Of a stretch of 64,000 bases of DNA, positions 53,673-62,934 are shown piece by piece. The translations under genes were made by a program, and so were the position numbers. The stretch lies in NCBI RefSeq assembly GCF_005871085.1, contig NZ_VAUP01000035.1, forward strand, positions 186,001 through 250,000, in the 5' to 3' direction. The notes below the pieces were generated by a model. It had not been told where the DNA came from. It worked only from the letters and a program-made list of their open reading frames with translations, and did no database searches. Numbering within the stretch: the stretch's first letter is position 1; every line of letters begins with the position of its first letter. The stretch is from Xanthobacter autotrophicus (GTDB taxonomy: Bacteria; Pseudomonadota; Alphaproteobacteria; Rhizobiales; Xanthobacteraceae).

Positions 53673-54192
53673 CGGTGGTTCCCTGCGTCTTGTCGTCCCG
53701 CTTGGCGGGACGCACGCGGCCCAGTGCATCATTCGAACGGGCGCGCAGGTAGACGTAGATGTCGTCCAGGTAGCACATCACGTTCTTGTTCAGGCCGAAG
53801 GACGGCATGACCTTGTCGTTGCCGCCGCCGACATTCTGCCGGCCACCCACCACCACTTCACTGAACTGGTCGAAGTTCATGACCTTGACCGAATCGATCA
53901 GGGCCGGCGCATAGGTGGATCCCATGCCGTCCGGGCCATGGCACACATGGCATTCGGCGTGATAGCGCCGGTAGCCGGAATAGGTGAACCAATCCACCGT
54001 GCCGTCCGGCTTGATGTTGTAGGTGGGCGCGCCGGACGCGTCGAAATACTTGCCGTCCTCGTCCTTCACCGCCTTCGGGTCACCCGGAGGGGTGGTTTCC
54101 GCGAACGCGGGCAGGCTGGCGCCGACCACTTGAAAGCTGAACGCCGCGAAGAAGAAAACGCCGGCGCGCTTCAGATTGACTGTTGAAACCAC
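53644..54192 (-). CDS. xoxG: XoxG-type cytochrome c (electron acceptor of XoxF)
   Basis: 182 aa from GTG 54192, preceded by GGAGAG. Signal peptide (AGVFFFAAFSFQVVGASLPAFAE), then one heme site CHVCH (81-85) in YHAECHVCHGPDGMG and the probable Met axial ligand in NDKVMPSFGLN. Size and motif positions fit the cytochrome cL of lanthanide methanol dehydrogenases. Follows xoxF after a 269-nt spacer with two strong hairpins. Confidence 0.92.
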   Translation of the reverse strand: MVSTVNLKRAGVFFFAAFSFQVVGASLPAFAETTPPGDPKAVKDEDGKYFDASGAPTYNIKPDGTVDWFTYSGYRRYHAECHVCHGPDGMGSTYAPALIDSVKVMNFDQFSEVVVGGRQNVGGGNDKVMPSFGLNKNVMCYLDDIYVYLRARSNDALGRVRPAKRDDKTQGTTDAEKACLGE

Positions 54193-54360
54193 ACGATCTC
54201 TCCAAAAGGGCAGACGAAGGGCTGGAGCCGGTACCGCCGCGGCGGGGTCCGTCTCGTGCGCTTCAAGGCAAAGGCTCCAAGGCACGCGCGGACGGATGCA
54301 GCGGCACGCTCCCGCGTCCGACTGGGGTCCAACCTTGGGTGCGGTGCCGATTTCGGGGCC

Positions 54361-54390
54361 GGCACGCCGCCTGGTGTCAGGGGGCGTGCC
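54361..54390 (-). other. Stem-loop 2 in the xoxF-xoxG spacer
   Basis: GGCACGCC-G-CCTG-GTGT-CAGG-G-GGCGTGCC: 8 + 4 paired bases with one G-G mismatch. Between xoxF and xoxG, no T-run, so more likely a 3'-end stabiliser or processing site of the xoxF message than a full terminator. Confidence 0.7.
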
Positions 54391-54408
54391 GGCCTGTCCG
54401 GAAACGCG

Positions 54409-54427
54409 CCGGAGACGGTGTCTCCGG
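54409..54427 (-). other. Stem-loop 1 in the xoxF-xoxG spacer
   Basis: CCGGAGAC-GGT-GTCTCCGG, a perfect 8-bp stem 35 nt after the xoxF stop. Same position type as REP-like stabilising hairpins after highly expressed genes. Confidence 0.7.
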
Positions 54428-54461
54428 AACGCGTCGCTCGCGGGTCAGGCCATCCGTCCGA

Positions 54462-56267
54462 TCACGGGATGGCGAACACCGTGAGCTGTCCGCCGAGAGC
54501 GGTGTAGTTGCTCAGGGCCGCATAGCCGCCCACAGCGCCGAGGCCGGCGTTGGGGTCGTTGAGGCCGGCCGCGAGGCCGATGCCGGCCCAGCCGCCGACG
54601 CCCGAGAGCACGGCCACATACTGCTTGCCCTGGTGGGTGTAGGTCATCACGTTGCCGATGATGCCGGACGGGGTCTTGAACTTGTAGAGTTCCTTGCCCG
54701 TCTTGGCGTCAACGGCCTTCAGGTAGCCCTCGAGGGTGCCGTAGAAGACCACGCCGCCAGCGGTGGCGAGCGCGCCGGACCACACGGAGAACTGCTCCTT
54801 GTTGGACCACACGATCTTGCCCTGGCGGGCATCCCACGCGATGAAGTTGCCCATGCCGCCGTGGCTGTTCGGCGCCGGGAACATGGAGAGCGTGGCGCCC
54901 ACGAAAGGCTGGCCGGGGGTGTAGCTCACGCGGAACGGCTCGTAGTCCATGCACACGTGGTTGGTGGGCACGTAGAACAGGCCGGTGTCCGGCGAGAAGG
55001 CCGCGGGCTGCTGGTCCTTGGTGCCAAGCGCCGCCGGGCAGATGCCGGTGGTGTTGACATCCTCGCCGCCGTGCTCGGTGGAGTAGCGGGCAACGACCAT
55101 CGGCCGACCGAAGGTCGGGCTGTTGCGGTCCATGTCCACCTTCGTGGCCCAGTTCACGGCGGGGTCGTACTTCTCGGCCACCAGCAGATCGCCGGTCTTG
55201 CGGTCCAGCGTGTAGCCGAAGCCGTTGCGGTCGAAATGAACGAGGAGCGAGCGATCCTTGCCGTCGATCTTCTGATCGACCAGGATCATCTCGTTGACGC
55301 CGTCATAATCCCACTCGTCGTGGGGGGTCATCTGGTAGACCCACTTGGCGACGCCCGTGTCAGCATCGCGGGCGAACACGGTCATGGACCACTTGTTGTC
55401 GCCGGGACGCTGCTTGGGGTTCCAGGTGGAGGGATTACCCGAGCCGTAATAGACGAGGTTGGTCTGGGGATCGAACGAATACCAGCCCCAGGTGCAGCCG
55501 CCGCCGGTCTTCCACTGGTCGCCCTGCCAGGTCTTCAAAGAAGAATCCTTGCCGACGGGCTTGCCCAGCTCGGTGGTCTTCTCCGGATCGACGAGGATGT
55601 CACTGTCGGGGCCGATGGAATAGGCGCGCCAGATCTGCTTTCCAGTCTTGAGATCATACGCCGTCATGTGACAGCGCACGCCGAATTCGCCGCCGGAGAT
55701 GCCGACGAGCAGCTTGTCCTTCACCGGGATGACGGTGGCGGTGTTGGTTTCGCCCTTCTTGGGATCACCATTCTGCGCCGACCACAGCACCTTGCCGTTC
55801 TGGGCGTCGAGGGCCACCACCTTGGTGTCGGCCTGGTGCAGGAACACCTTGCCGTCGGCATAGGCGAGGCCGCGATTGACCGTGTCGCAGCACATCACCG
55901 GGATCACGTTGGGATCCTGCTTCGGCTCGTACTTCCAGATGATCTTGCCCTCGTTCTTCAGATCGAGCGCATAGACGATGTTCGGGAAGGGCGTGTGCAC
56001 ATACATGACGTCGCCCACCACGAGCGGCGAGCCTTCATGGCCGCGCAGCACGCCCGTGGAGAAGGTCCAGGACACCTGGAGCTTGCCCACGTTGTCGGCG
56101 GTGATCTGCTTCAGCTTGGAATAACGCGTGTTAGCGTAATCCCCGGTCTGGAGCGCCCACTGGTTGGGATCTTGGGTGAGTTTCAGAACACTATCATTGG
56201 CGCGGGCTGGCGCGCCGGCAAATGCCGTGACCACCGCCGCGGCGGTCAGTACCAAAAGACGTCTCAT
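54462..56267 (-). CDS. xoxF: Lanthanide-dependent methanol dehydrogenase XoxF
   Basis: 601 aa, PQQ-binding eight-bladed propeller with signal peptide (cut near ARAND). Periplasmic oxidation of methanol, electrons to XoxG. PQQ-site adjacent cysteines VMCCD (Cys126-Cys127); metal ligands Glu194 (SGGEFGVR), Asn278 (GSGNPS) and catalytic Asp320 in HDEWDYDG. The extra Asp322 two residues later is the hallmark of lanthanide-using XoxF and is absent from calcium MxaF. Good GGAGGAA site 8 nt before the ATG. No mxaF or mxaI in the window. The start was chosen by signal peptide; the frame open to 56612 has no good start. Confidence 0.97.
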   Translation of the reverse strand: MRRLLVLTAAAVVTAFAGAPARANDSVLKLTQDPNQWALQTGDYANTRYSKLKQITADNVGKLQVSWTFSTGVLRGHEGSPLVVGDVMYVHTPFPNIVYALDLKNEGKIIWKYEPKQDPNVIPVMCCDTVNRGLAYADGKVFLHQADTKVVALDAQNGKVLWSAQNGDPKKGETNTATVIPVKDKLLVGISGGEFGVRCHMTAYDLKTGKQIWRAYSIGPDSDILVDPEKTTELGKPVGKDSSLKTWQGDQWKTGGGCTWGWYSFDPQTNLVYYGSGNPSTWNPKQRPGDNKWSMTVFARDADTGVAKWVYQMTPHDEWDYDGVNEMILVDQKIDGKDRSLLVHFDRNGFGYTLDRKTGDLLVAEKYDPAVNWATKVDMDRNSPTFGRPMVVARYSTEHGGEDVNTTGICPAALGTKDQQPAAFSPDTGLFYVPTNHVCMDYEPFRVSYTPGQPFVGATLSMFPAPNSHGGMGNFIAWDARQGKIVWSNKEQFSVWSGALATAGGVVFYGTLEGYLKAVDAKTGKELYKFKTPSGIIGNVMTYTHQGKQYVAVLSGVGGWAGIGLAAGLNDPNAGLGAVGGYAALSNYTALGGQLTVFAIP

Positions 56268-56612
56268 CCGGGCTTCCTCCGATGGATGCGCGCCCGCCTC
56301 CACACACGTGGATCGGGTAACGCACTGAGCGCGTTGTTTTCGCCTTGGGGGACTCCATCTACTTCGGCAGCGTGTCACGACCGGCGTGATGCCATGAAGC
56401 CATGCGGTGACTGGCGTCCCGCAGGCCTGCGAACCAACCCCGCGTTCCCCGCACGGAGTTGTTGAAGCCGAAGCTGTGAGGAACGTAAGCAATGTTCTCT
56501 CCGGACGCAATACGCCAAATGTCTGCCGCCACCGGAGTTTTGTTCTGCACCTGCGAAGTAAGCATACGTAGTTATTGCACTGCAATAACCGCCATCCGGC
56601 GCCGGGAAACAA
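56268..56612. other. xoxF upstream region
   Basis: 345 bp between the metallohydrolase stop and the xoxF start, without a credible gene. It should contain the xoxF promoter; the only striking element is the palindrome at 56572-56590. Confidence 0.5.
56572..56590. promoter_or_regulatory. 19-bp perfect palindrome far upstream of xoxF
   Basis: GTTATTGCA-C-TGCAATAAC, AT-rich in a GC-rich setting, 305 bp before the xoxF ATG and 23 bp after the metallohydrolase stop. It could be a regulator operator at the xox promoter, or a terminator, although no T-run follows. Confidence 0.5.
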
Positions 56613-57548
56613 TTATTCCCACTCCATCTCATGGAACGTTGTGGTGGCGTTGCGGGCGTTGAAATCGTCGAACAGCTGCCAGTTGCCCGCCTCGCTCTGC
56701 CCCGCCTCCCGCGCCGCCTGCGAGAGAGTGCGCCCTTCCCGCACCATGCCGCGCACATCGGCCACCAGCCGCTTGAGATAACGCTCCGTGGGCTCGACCG
56801 CGGCCGGCCACGCCACCGAGGCCGGGCCGTGGCCGGGCACCGCGCGCGCAGCCGGGCGGCGTTTCAGCTCCTCGATCAGCGCGATCCATCCTGCCGCCTT
56901 GCCATCCAGCGCCGGCACATGGCCGAGGAACAGGAGATCGCCGAGGAACCAGGTTCCGGTGGACACGTCGAGCACGGTGAGGTCGGTGGCGGTGTGGGCG
57001 GTGGGCCAGGCTTCCAGACGCAGCACCCGGTCGCCGAGGTCGATGTCGCGCGTGTCGCCCACGGTCTCGTCGGGCAGCACCACCCGCGTGCCCGCCGCCG
57101 CCGGCCCCACCAGCCGCTCAGTGGCGGACACATAGGCCTCGGCGCGGGCGGCAAGCGCCTCCGGCAGGTTCCTGTGGCCGATGAAGGTCACGCCGGGGCC
57201 GACAAACGCGGCATTGCCGAGCACATGATCGGGATGCATGTGGGTGTTGATGACATAGCGCACCGGCAGCGCCGTCTTCTGCCGGATCGCCGCCTTCAGT
57301 TGCTCCCCCGCCTCAAGGCTGCCGCCGGTGTCGATCACCGCCACGCCGTCGCGCCCGACGACGAAGCCGGCATTGCCCACGAAGCCAAGATTGCGCGGCA
57401 GCGCCAGGGCATAGGGCGCCTGATGGACAAACACGCCGGGGGCCACCTCGCTCACCGCGAACGGCTCCGCTTCTGGTTGCGCTGCAACATGAACCGGCGC
57501 CGCGCAGAGGATGAGTGCGGCGAGCCGCCGCAATAGCCGTAGGGTCAA
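56613..57548 (-). CDS. Quinoprotein-associated zinc metallohydrolase (MBL fold)
   Basis: 311 aa from a TTG at 57548 directly after a GGAGGAGG site; no ATG fits the signal peptide (LRLLRRLAALILCAAPVHVAAQ). MBL-fold motifs: INTHMHPDHVLGN, GTWFLGDLLFLGH and VPGHGPASVAWPAAVEPTERYLKRL. Close to the 'quinoprotein relay system zinc metallohydrolase' proteins seen beside PQQ dehydrogenases. C-terminal conserved-looking SEAGNWQLFDDFNARNATTTFHEMEWE. Upstream of xoxF on the same strand. Confidence 0.85.
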   Translation of the reverse strand: MTLRLLRRLAALILCAAPVHVAAQPEAEPFAVSEVAPGVFVHQAPYALALPRNLGFVGNAGFVVGRDGVAVIDTGGSLEAGEQLKAAIRQKTALPVRYVINTHMHPDHVLGNAAFVGPGVTFIGHRNLPEALAARAEAYVSATERLVGPAAAGTRVVLPDETVGDTRDIDLGDRVLRLEAWPTAHTATDLTVLDVSTGTWFLGDLLFLGHVPALDGKAAGWIALIEELKRRPAARAVPGHGPASVAWPAAVEPTERYLKRLVADVRGMVREGRTLSQAAREAGQSEAGNWQLFDDFNARNATTTFHEMEWE

Positions 57549-58079
57549 GGCAAACCTCCTCCAGTCCCCCTGTGGCGAACGAGTGTTGCGCGCAATCGGA
57601 AAGCAGACGGGGCGCCCCACGCGAAGTTCAAACCCGTCCGCCGAATATGCCCTGGCGTCACGCAGCGCCCCCGCCAAGGCGCCAAGTCAGGGGGCGCCAA
57701 GTCAGGGGGCTCCAAGTCAGGGGGCCAAGTCCGTGCCCCCTGGGATGCACCGTGGCAACAGAACCCGGCTACAGCCGTGTCCGGGCGGAGGAGGGCGTGG
57801 AGACGGTGCTCCATTTCGAACTGAGACACGACCTGCACCCTGGGGAGCGTACATTCTGAGAGAAAAATGAGAGATCTTGCGCGGTCTTCGCGCCCGGATC
57901 ACCCTTGCAACCGCTTGGGTGACCCATCATTGCCCATTCGGCATCGCCGAAAAACTCTAAAGATTGACCGAACACCTGAAATCACTATCCTGCCACAATC
58001 AAGAAACGGCGGTGATACTGCGCACGGCGCTTCGGAGCCCAGCGCAGGTCCTCACGCCGGATAAGCAAAGGGCGGGACG
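57549..58079. other. Divergent intergenic region before the TonB receptor
   Basis: 531 bp between the divergent metallohydrolase and TonB receptor genes. It holds a 15-bp tandem repeat (57679-57731) and an AT-richer stretch (57860-58010) where the receptor promoter probably lies. I looked for a cobalamin riboswitch because of the receptor downstream but found no B12 box. Short open frames here are not convincing. Confidence 0.5.
57679..57731. repeat. 15-bp tandem repeat (3.5 copies)
   Basis: GCGCCAAGTCAGGGG at 57679 and 57694, a one-base variant at 57709, then a partial copy. Noncoding. Confidence 0.9.
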
Positions 58080-60572
58080 ATGAGGGCGGAAACTTCCTGG
58101 CGGGCCATTGCCGTGGCGCTCGGCCTATATGGGGCATCCCTGCCGGCAACGCTTGTCGGGTCGGGGGCGGCGCTCGCGCAATCCGCGCCCGCGCAGTCCC
58201 AATCCACACCCGCCGAAGCTGCGTCCACGGGCACCACGGTCGAGCTACCCACGGTGGAGGTGGTGGCCACCACGCCCCTCACCGGAACCGGCATCGATGT
58301 GGACCGGGTGCCCAGCACAGTGACCATCATCTCGGCGGAAGAGTTCAACCGGCTCCATTCCTTCTCCACCATCGACGCCCTGGTCCAGTACACGCCCAGC
58401 GCCAATTCCACCGACGTGCAGGGCAACGCCTTCTTCCAGGACTTCCGCTTCCGCGGCTTCGCAGCCTCCCCGCTGCAGGGCACGCCGCAGGGCCTCGCGG
58501 TCTACCAGAACGGCATCCGCGTCAACGAGGCGTTCGGCGACACGGTGAACTGGGACCTCATTCCAGAGGTCGCCATCGACCGCGCCGAGGTGTTTACCAA
58601 CAATCCGGCGTTCGGCCTCAACGCGCTCGGCGGCGCCGTCTCCATCCAGATGAAGAACGGCTTCACCTATCACGGCTTCGAGGGCTCGGTGCAGGGCGGC
58701 TCATTCGGCCAGATCGGCGGCTCGATCCAGTATGGCGGCGAGAAGGACGGCGTCGGCCTCTACATCGCCGCCGACGCGGTGCGCGACGACGGCTGGCGCA
58801 AGCAATCGCCCTCCGAGCTGGCGCGCTTCTACGGCGACCTCGGCTGGAAGGGCGACAAGGGCGAACTGCACCTCGTGGCCAGCGCCGCCAGCAATTCCCT
58901 CGGCGTGGTGGGCCCCACCCCGGTGGAGATGCTCGCGGCCGACTACAACTCGGTCTACACGTGGCCGCAGACCACACAGAACGACATGGGCATGCTGGCC
59001 CTCAACGGCCGCTACGACCTCAGCGACACCTGGCAGCTGCAGAGCAATCTCTACGTCCGCCGCTTCAAGCAGTCCCACGTGGACGGCAACGACGCCGACC
59101 TCGAGAACTGCAGCAACAAGTGGAACCCCGGCGTCGGCAAAACCAAGATGTGCCTGGAGGAGGACCAGTTCACCGGTCCCGCCGGCGGCGGCAATCCCCT
59201 CTCCAATCCGCAATACGCCGCGTTCCGCAGCCAGATGGTGCTCTACGACCAGAGCGGCAACACCATTCCGTTCAACGAGCTGGCCTCAAACCAGCTCTAT
59301 GGCGTGATCAACCGCACCTGGACCGACACCACCACGTATGGCGGCTCGGTGCAGGCGACCAGCACCGACAAGCTGATCGGCCACGACAATTATTTCGTCG
59401 TCGGCGGCAGCGTCGACTACAGCACGGTCAACTTCAAATCCAGCACCGAGCTGGGCATTACCGACATCAACACCCTGGGGGTGGCCGGTACCGGCACCTA
59501 CTTGCAGAACAAGCCGAATTATTCGCTGCCAGAAGAATACCAGGTGTTCTACCTGCCGGTGAACCTGGACGCCACCACCACCTATTACGGCCTCTACGCC
59601 ACCAACGCCTTCGACATGACCGACCGCGCCACCCTGACCATGGGCGCGCGCCTCAACATCGCGCAGATCACCATGCAGGACGCCAGCGGCACCAGCCCGC
59701 AGCTCAATGGCGACTACACCTTCGCGCGCATCAACCCCGTCATCGGCCTCACCTACAAGATCACGTCGGACGTTACCGCCTACGGCGGCTATTCGGAATC
59801 CAACCGCGCGCCGACCCCGCTGGAGCTGAACTGCGCCGATCCCAACCGGCCGTGCCTGCTGGAAAATTCCCTGGTGGCCGATCCGCCGCTGGAGCAGGTA
59901 GTGTCGCACACCTACGAGGCCGGCCTGCGCGGGGCCAGCAAGCTGTTCGGTGGCAATGTGAGCTGGAAGCTCGGCCTCTACCGGGTGGACAGCGACGACG
60001 ACATCATCGCCCTCGCCAGCGAGCAGACCGGCTACGGCTATTTCACCAACGTGCCCGCCACCCGCCGGCAGGGCTTCGAGGCCGGGCTGCAATATGCCAA
60101 CGGCCCCTGGAAGTTCTACGCCAACTACGCCTATATCGACGCTACCTTCCAGTTCTCGGGAACGCTGGCCTCCCCCAACAACCCGCTGGCCACCGACGGC
60201 GAGATCTTCGTGACCCCGGGCGACCACATTCCCGGCATCCCGGCCCAGACCCTGAAGTTCGGCGCCGACTACATGGTGACGGACAAGTGGAAGGTGGGCG
60301 GTGACGTGATCGCCGTGTCGAGCCAGTATTATGTGGGCGACGAATCCAACATCAACCCGATGCTGCCAGGCTATTGGGTGGCCAATGTGCGCACCAGCTA
60401 CCAGGTGACGCCCAACATCCAGGTGTTTGGCTTGATCAACAACCTGTTCAACCAGAAATACGCATCCTACGGCACCTTCTTCGACACCGAGTATCTCGGC
60501 CTCAGCAACGCCCAGATGCAGACCCCCGGCCAGCCGCTGTCGGCCTACGCCGGACTGAAGGCGACCTTCTGA
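58080..60572 (+). CDS. TonB-dependent outer-membrane receptor, candidate lanthanide/cofactor uptake
   Basis: 830 aa. Signal peptide cut near ALAQ (residue 34), TonB-box-like TVELPTVEVVA (about 53-63), plug domain (PSTVTIISAEEFNRLHSFSTIDALVQYTPSAN to EVFTNNPAFGLNALGGAVSIQMKNG), then a 22-strand type barrel ending in LSAYAGLKATF. Two Cys pairs fall in predicted outer loops (Cys344/358 and Cys585/592), the first right after an Asp-rich stretch HVDGNDADLEN. The substrate cannot be read from the sequence. Its place between xoxF and the H4MPT genes makes lanthanide-chelate or PQQ uptake a reasonable hypothesis; an ordinary siderophore is the alternative. Confidence 0.88.
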   Translation: MRAETSWRAIAVALGLYGASLPATLVGSGAALAQSAPAQSQSTPAEAASTGTTVELPTVEVVATTPLTGTGIDVDRVPSTVTIISAEEFNRLHSFSTIDALVQYTPSANSTDVQGNAFFQDFRFRGFAASPLQGTPQGLAVYQNGIRVNEAFGDTVNWDLIPEVAIDRAEVFTNNPAFGLNALGGAVSIQMKNGFTYHGFEGSVQGGSFGQIGGSIQYGGEKDGVGLYIAADAVRDDGWRKQSPSELARFYGDLGWKGDKGELHLVASAASNSLGVVGPTPVEMLAADYNSVYTWPQTTQNDMGMLALNGRYDLSDTWQLQSNLYVRRFKQSHVDGNDADLENCSNKWNPGVGKTKMCLEEDQFTGPAGGGNPLSNPQYAAFRSQMVLYDQSGNTIPFNELASNQLYGVINRTWTDTTTYGGSVQATSTDKLIGHDNYFVVGGSVDYSTVNFKSSTELGITDINTLGVAGTGTYLQNKPNYSLPEEYQVFYLPVNLDATTTYYGLYATNAFDMTDRATLTMGARLNIAQITMQDASGTSPQLNGDYTFARINPVIGLTYKITSDVTAYGGYSESNRAPTPLELNCADPNRPCLLENSLVADPPLEQVVSHTYEAGLRGASKLFGGNVSWKLGLYRVDSDDDIIALASEQTGYGYFTNVPATRRQGFEAGLQYANGPWKFYANYAYIDATFQFSGTLASPNNPLATDGEIFVTPGDHIPGIPAQTLKFGADYMVTDKWKVGGDVIAVSSQYYVGDESNINPMLPGYWVANVRTSYQVTPNIQVFGLINNLFNQKYASYGTFFDTEYLGLSNAQMQTPGQPLSAYAGLKATF

Positions 60573-60930
60573 GGGTGAGCTTGAAGAGGCGGCGGGATGA
60601 GCGTCTGCGGCCCTCGCAGGCGCTTAACCATCGTCATTCCCGGCCTTCCGCGCTCGCGCCCTTAGGGAAAGACCCCACGTCCCGCCCGTGCACCGCAGCA
60701 TCCTGCGGTGTTTTCCTACTGTTATCGACCGCTCGTTTTTTCGCAGTGCAAGGAAAAGGTATCCTGCGGCAAAGACACCGGAAGGATAGCTTCAAACGCC
60801 CTTGCGCGGCGCGCGGCGTTGGTTCAAGAGTCTTGTCCATTCGACTGCGTGCGGGGAAACAACCGCCGAGTTCCGGAGCGATCCGGGGCGAAGCCACCCG
60901 CTAATGTTTCCCTCGACACGGAGCTGCGCC
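60573..60930. other. Spacer between TonB receptor and mtdB
   Basis: 358 bp with a clear terminator for the receptor gene (60691-60714) and then a less GC-rich stretch (60711-60800) likely to hold the mtdB operon promoter. No gene seen. Confidence 0.5.
60691..60714 (+). terminator. Rho-independent terminator of the TonB receptor gene
   Basis: CACCGCAG-CATC-CTGCGGTG followed by TTTT, 118 nt after the stop codon. Confidence 0.8.
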
Positions 60931-61824
60931 ATGGCGGAATCCGCCCCCATTCTCCACATCATCACGCCCTTGAACCACGTCAGCCCGTTCGACGTGAACA
61001 TGGCGGTGGATGCCGGCTACACCACCATCGCCCCCTATTCCCGCGTCGCCCTCGCCGAGGTGCGGGACCTGACGCAGGACATGATGTTCTCCCGCGCGCC
61101 CCAGTCGGCGCCGCGCACCGGCCTGTTCATCGGCGGCAAGGATGCCGCCCTTGCCCTCGACATGGCGGCGGAGGCGAAGGCCTCCATCTTCCCGCCCTTC
61201 GAGATTTCCATCTTTCCCGATCCCGCCGGCTCCTTCACCACCGCCGCCGCCATGATCGCCAAGGTGGAACAGGCCTTGCTGAAGACCAGGCCCAAGGGCC
61301 TGGAAGGCGTCGCCGTGCAGGTCTATGGCGCCACCGGCGTGGTGGGTTCCATCGCCGCCGTCATCGCCGCCCAGGCGGGGGCGCTCGTGACCCTCGTTAG
61401 CCATCGCGAGGTCGCCGCGGTGGAGGAGAAGGCGAAGGACCTGAAAGCCCGCTTCGGCGTCGAGCTCGCCTGCACCGCCGCCGTGACCGACTCGGAAAAG
61501 GCGAAGCTCGTTCCCGAGGCGGAGGTGGTGCTCGCCGCCGGCAAGGCAGGGGTGGAAATCCTCACCGCCGCCCATCTTCAGGCCGCGACCCGACTGCTGG
61601 TTGCAGCGGACGTGAACGCCGTGCCCCCCGCCGGCATCGCCGGCATCGGCGCCCATGATGCGGCGGCCGTGCTGCCCCACGGCATCGGCATCGGCGCGCT
61701 CGCCATCGGCAACCTGAAATATGCCGTGCAGCACACACTGCTGAAGCAGATGTGCGTGACCGACACGCCGCTGTTCTTCGATCTTCCCGCCATCTTCAAG
61801 CTCGCCCGCGAGCTGGACGCGTAG
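60931..61824 (+). CDS. mtdB: NAD(P)-dependent methylene-tetrahydromethanopterin dehydrogenase
   Basis: 297 aa. Oxidises methylene-H4MPT to methenyl-H4MPT in the formaldehyde oxidation path of methylotrophs. Starts [30 protein letters not shown], typical of MtdB; nucleotide site [16 protein letters not shown]-terminal [27 protein letters not shown] site before the ATG. First gene of mtdB-mch-orf5-orf7. Confidence 0.95.
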   Translation: MAESAPILHIITPLNHVSPFDVNMAVDAGYTTIAPYSRVALAEVRDLTQDMMFSRAPQSAPRTGLFIGGKDAALALDMAAEAKASIFPPFEISIFPDPAGSFTTAAAMIAKVEQALLKTRPKGLEGVAVQVYGATGVVGSIAAVIAAQAGALVTLVSHREVAAVEEKAKDLKARFGVELACTAAVTDSEKAKLVPEAEVVLAAGKAGVEILTAAHLQAATRLLVAADVNAVPPAGIAGIGAHDAAAVLPHGIGIGALAIGNLKYAVQHTLLKQMCVTDTPLFFDLPAIFKLARELDA

Positions 61825-61833
61825 GAAGCCGCC

Positions 61834-61923
61834 ATGCAGATCCGCACGTCCTCCCCCGCCCGGCCCCGCGCCTGCCGCGCGGGGCTCGCCCGCGTTCGCC
61901 CGCTCCGGGAGACCCGGCCATGA
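61834..61923 (+). CDS. Possible 29-codon Arg-rich leader ORF coupled to mch
   Basis: ATG 61834, 7 nt after TAGGAAG (a fair ribosome site overlapping the mtdB stop), 29 codons beginning [10 protein letters not shown] with eight arginines, ending in TGA that overlaps the mch ATG as ATGA. It may couple mch translation to mtdB, or be chance; no homologue is known to me. Confidence 0.35.
   Translation: MQIRTSSPARPRACRAGLARVRPLRETRP
61863..61885 (+). other. Hairpin in the mtdB-mch spacer
   Basis: GCCCCGCGC-CTGCC-GCGCGGGGC, a 9-bp GC stem lying inside the 29-codon ORF. Could slow ribosomes or affect mRNA stability. Confidence 0.5.
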
Positions 61924-62933
61924 CCTCGCAAGCCACCTCGCAAGCCACCTCGCCTGCCCTGACCACCCCCGTGGATGCCGCCCCGCAGATCAGCCTCGCC
62001 ACCTGCGTGGCGCCGCTGGTGGAGGCCCTGATCCGCGACGCGGATGCCCTGCGCCTCAAGGTGTCCCGCGGCCCCCGCGATGCGCTCATCGTGGATGCCG
62101 GCATCACCGCCGCCGGTGGGCTGGAAGCCGGCCGCCGCATCGCCGAGATCTGCCTCGGCGGCCTCGGCCGGGTCGCGCTGGTGCCCACCGGCCGCTTCTC
62201 GCCCTGGGATACGCTGGCAAGCGTCTCCACCTCAGGCCCCGTGCTGGCCTGCCTCGGCAGCCAGTATGCGGGCTGGAGCCTTGCCGCCGGCGACTTCTTC
62301 GCCCTCGGCTCCGGCCCCGGCCGCGCCATCGCGGCGGTGGAGACCCTGTATGGGGAACTCGGCTACCGCGACCGGGGTGAAAAGGTCGTCCTGGTGCTGG
62401 AAACCGCCGTGGTGCCCCCCGCCGAGGTGGTGGACGAGATCGCCGCGCGCTGCGCCGTGGCGCCGTCCGACATCACGCTGATCCTCACCCCCACCAGTTC
62501 GCTGGCCGGCACGGTGCAGATCGTGGCGCGGGTGCTGGAAGTCGCGCTGCACAAGGCGCACGCCCTGCACTTCCCGCTGGAACATATCGCCGATGGCGTG
62601 GGCTCGGCGCCCATCTGCCCGCCCTCCCCCGATTTCCTCACCGCCATGGGCCGCACCAACGATGCGGTGCTCTATGGCGGCGACGTGCATCTCTTCGTCC
62701 ACGGCCCGGCGGAGGCCGCAAAGGACCTCGCCACGCGACTGCCCTCGCTTGCCTCCCGCGACTATGGCCGGCCGTTCGGGGAGATTTTCGCTGGCTATGA
62801 CTGCGACTTCTACAAGGTGGACCCGCTGCTGTTCTCCCCAGCGCGGGTGACGGTGACCGCCATCGACCATGGCGAAAGCTTCACCGCCGGCGGCTTCGAT
62901 CCCATCCTCATCGCCCGGTCCTTCGGGGGCTGA
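61920..62933 (+). CDS. mch: Methenyl-tetrahydromethanopterin cyclohydrolase
   Basis: 337 aa. Converts methenyl-H4MPT to formyl-H4MPT. Family blocks: [85 protein letters not shown] and [25 protein letters not shown]. The N-terminus has a short [10 protein letters not shown] tail coded by a 12-bp repeat. Starts in an ATGA overlap with the small upstream ORF; next gene follows after 1 nt. Confidence 0.96.
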   Translation: MTSQATSQATSPALTTPVDAAPQISLATCVAPLVEALIRDADALRLKVSRGPRDALIVDAGITAAGGLEAGRRIAEICLGGLGRVALVPTGRFSPWDTLASVSTSGPVLACLGSQYAGWSLAAGDFFALGSGPGRAIAAVETLYGELGYRDRGEKVVLVLETAVVPPAEVVDEIAARCAVAPSDITLILTPTSSLAGTVQIVARVLEVALHKAHALHFPLEHIADGVGSAPICPPSPDFLTAMGRTNDAVLYGGDVHLFVHGPAEAAKDLATRLPSLASRDYGRPFGEIFAGYDCDFYKVDPLLFSPARVTVTAIDHGESFTAGGFDPILIARSFGG

Positions 62934-62934
62934 G

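Noticed and set aside
57679-57731. Short CRISPR array or B12 riboswitch
   Set aside because: Repeats are contiguous without spacers, so not CRISPR; the AAGTCAGGGG motif recalls part of a cobalamin riboswitch but the B12 box and the rest of the fold are missing.
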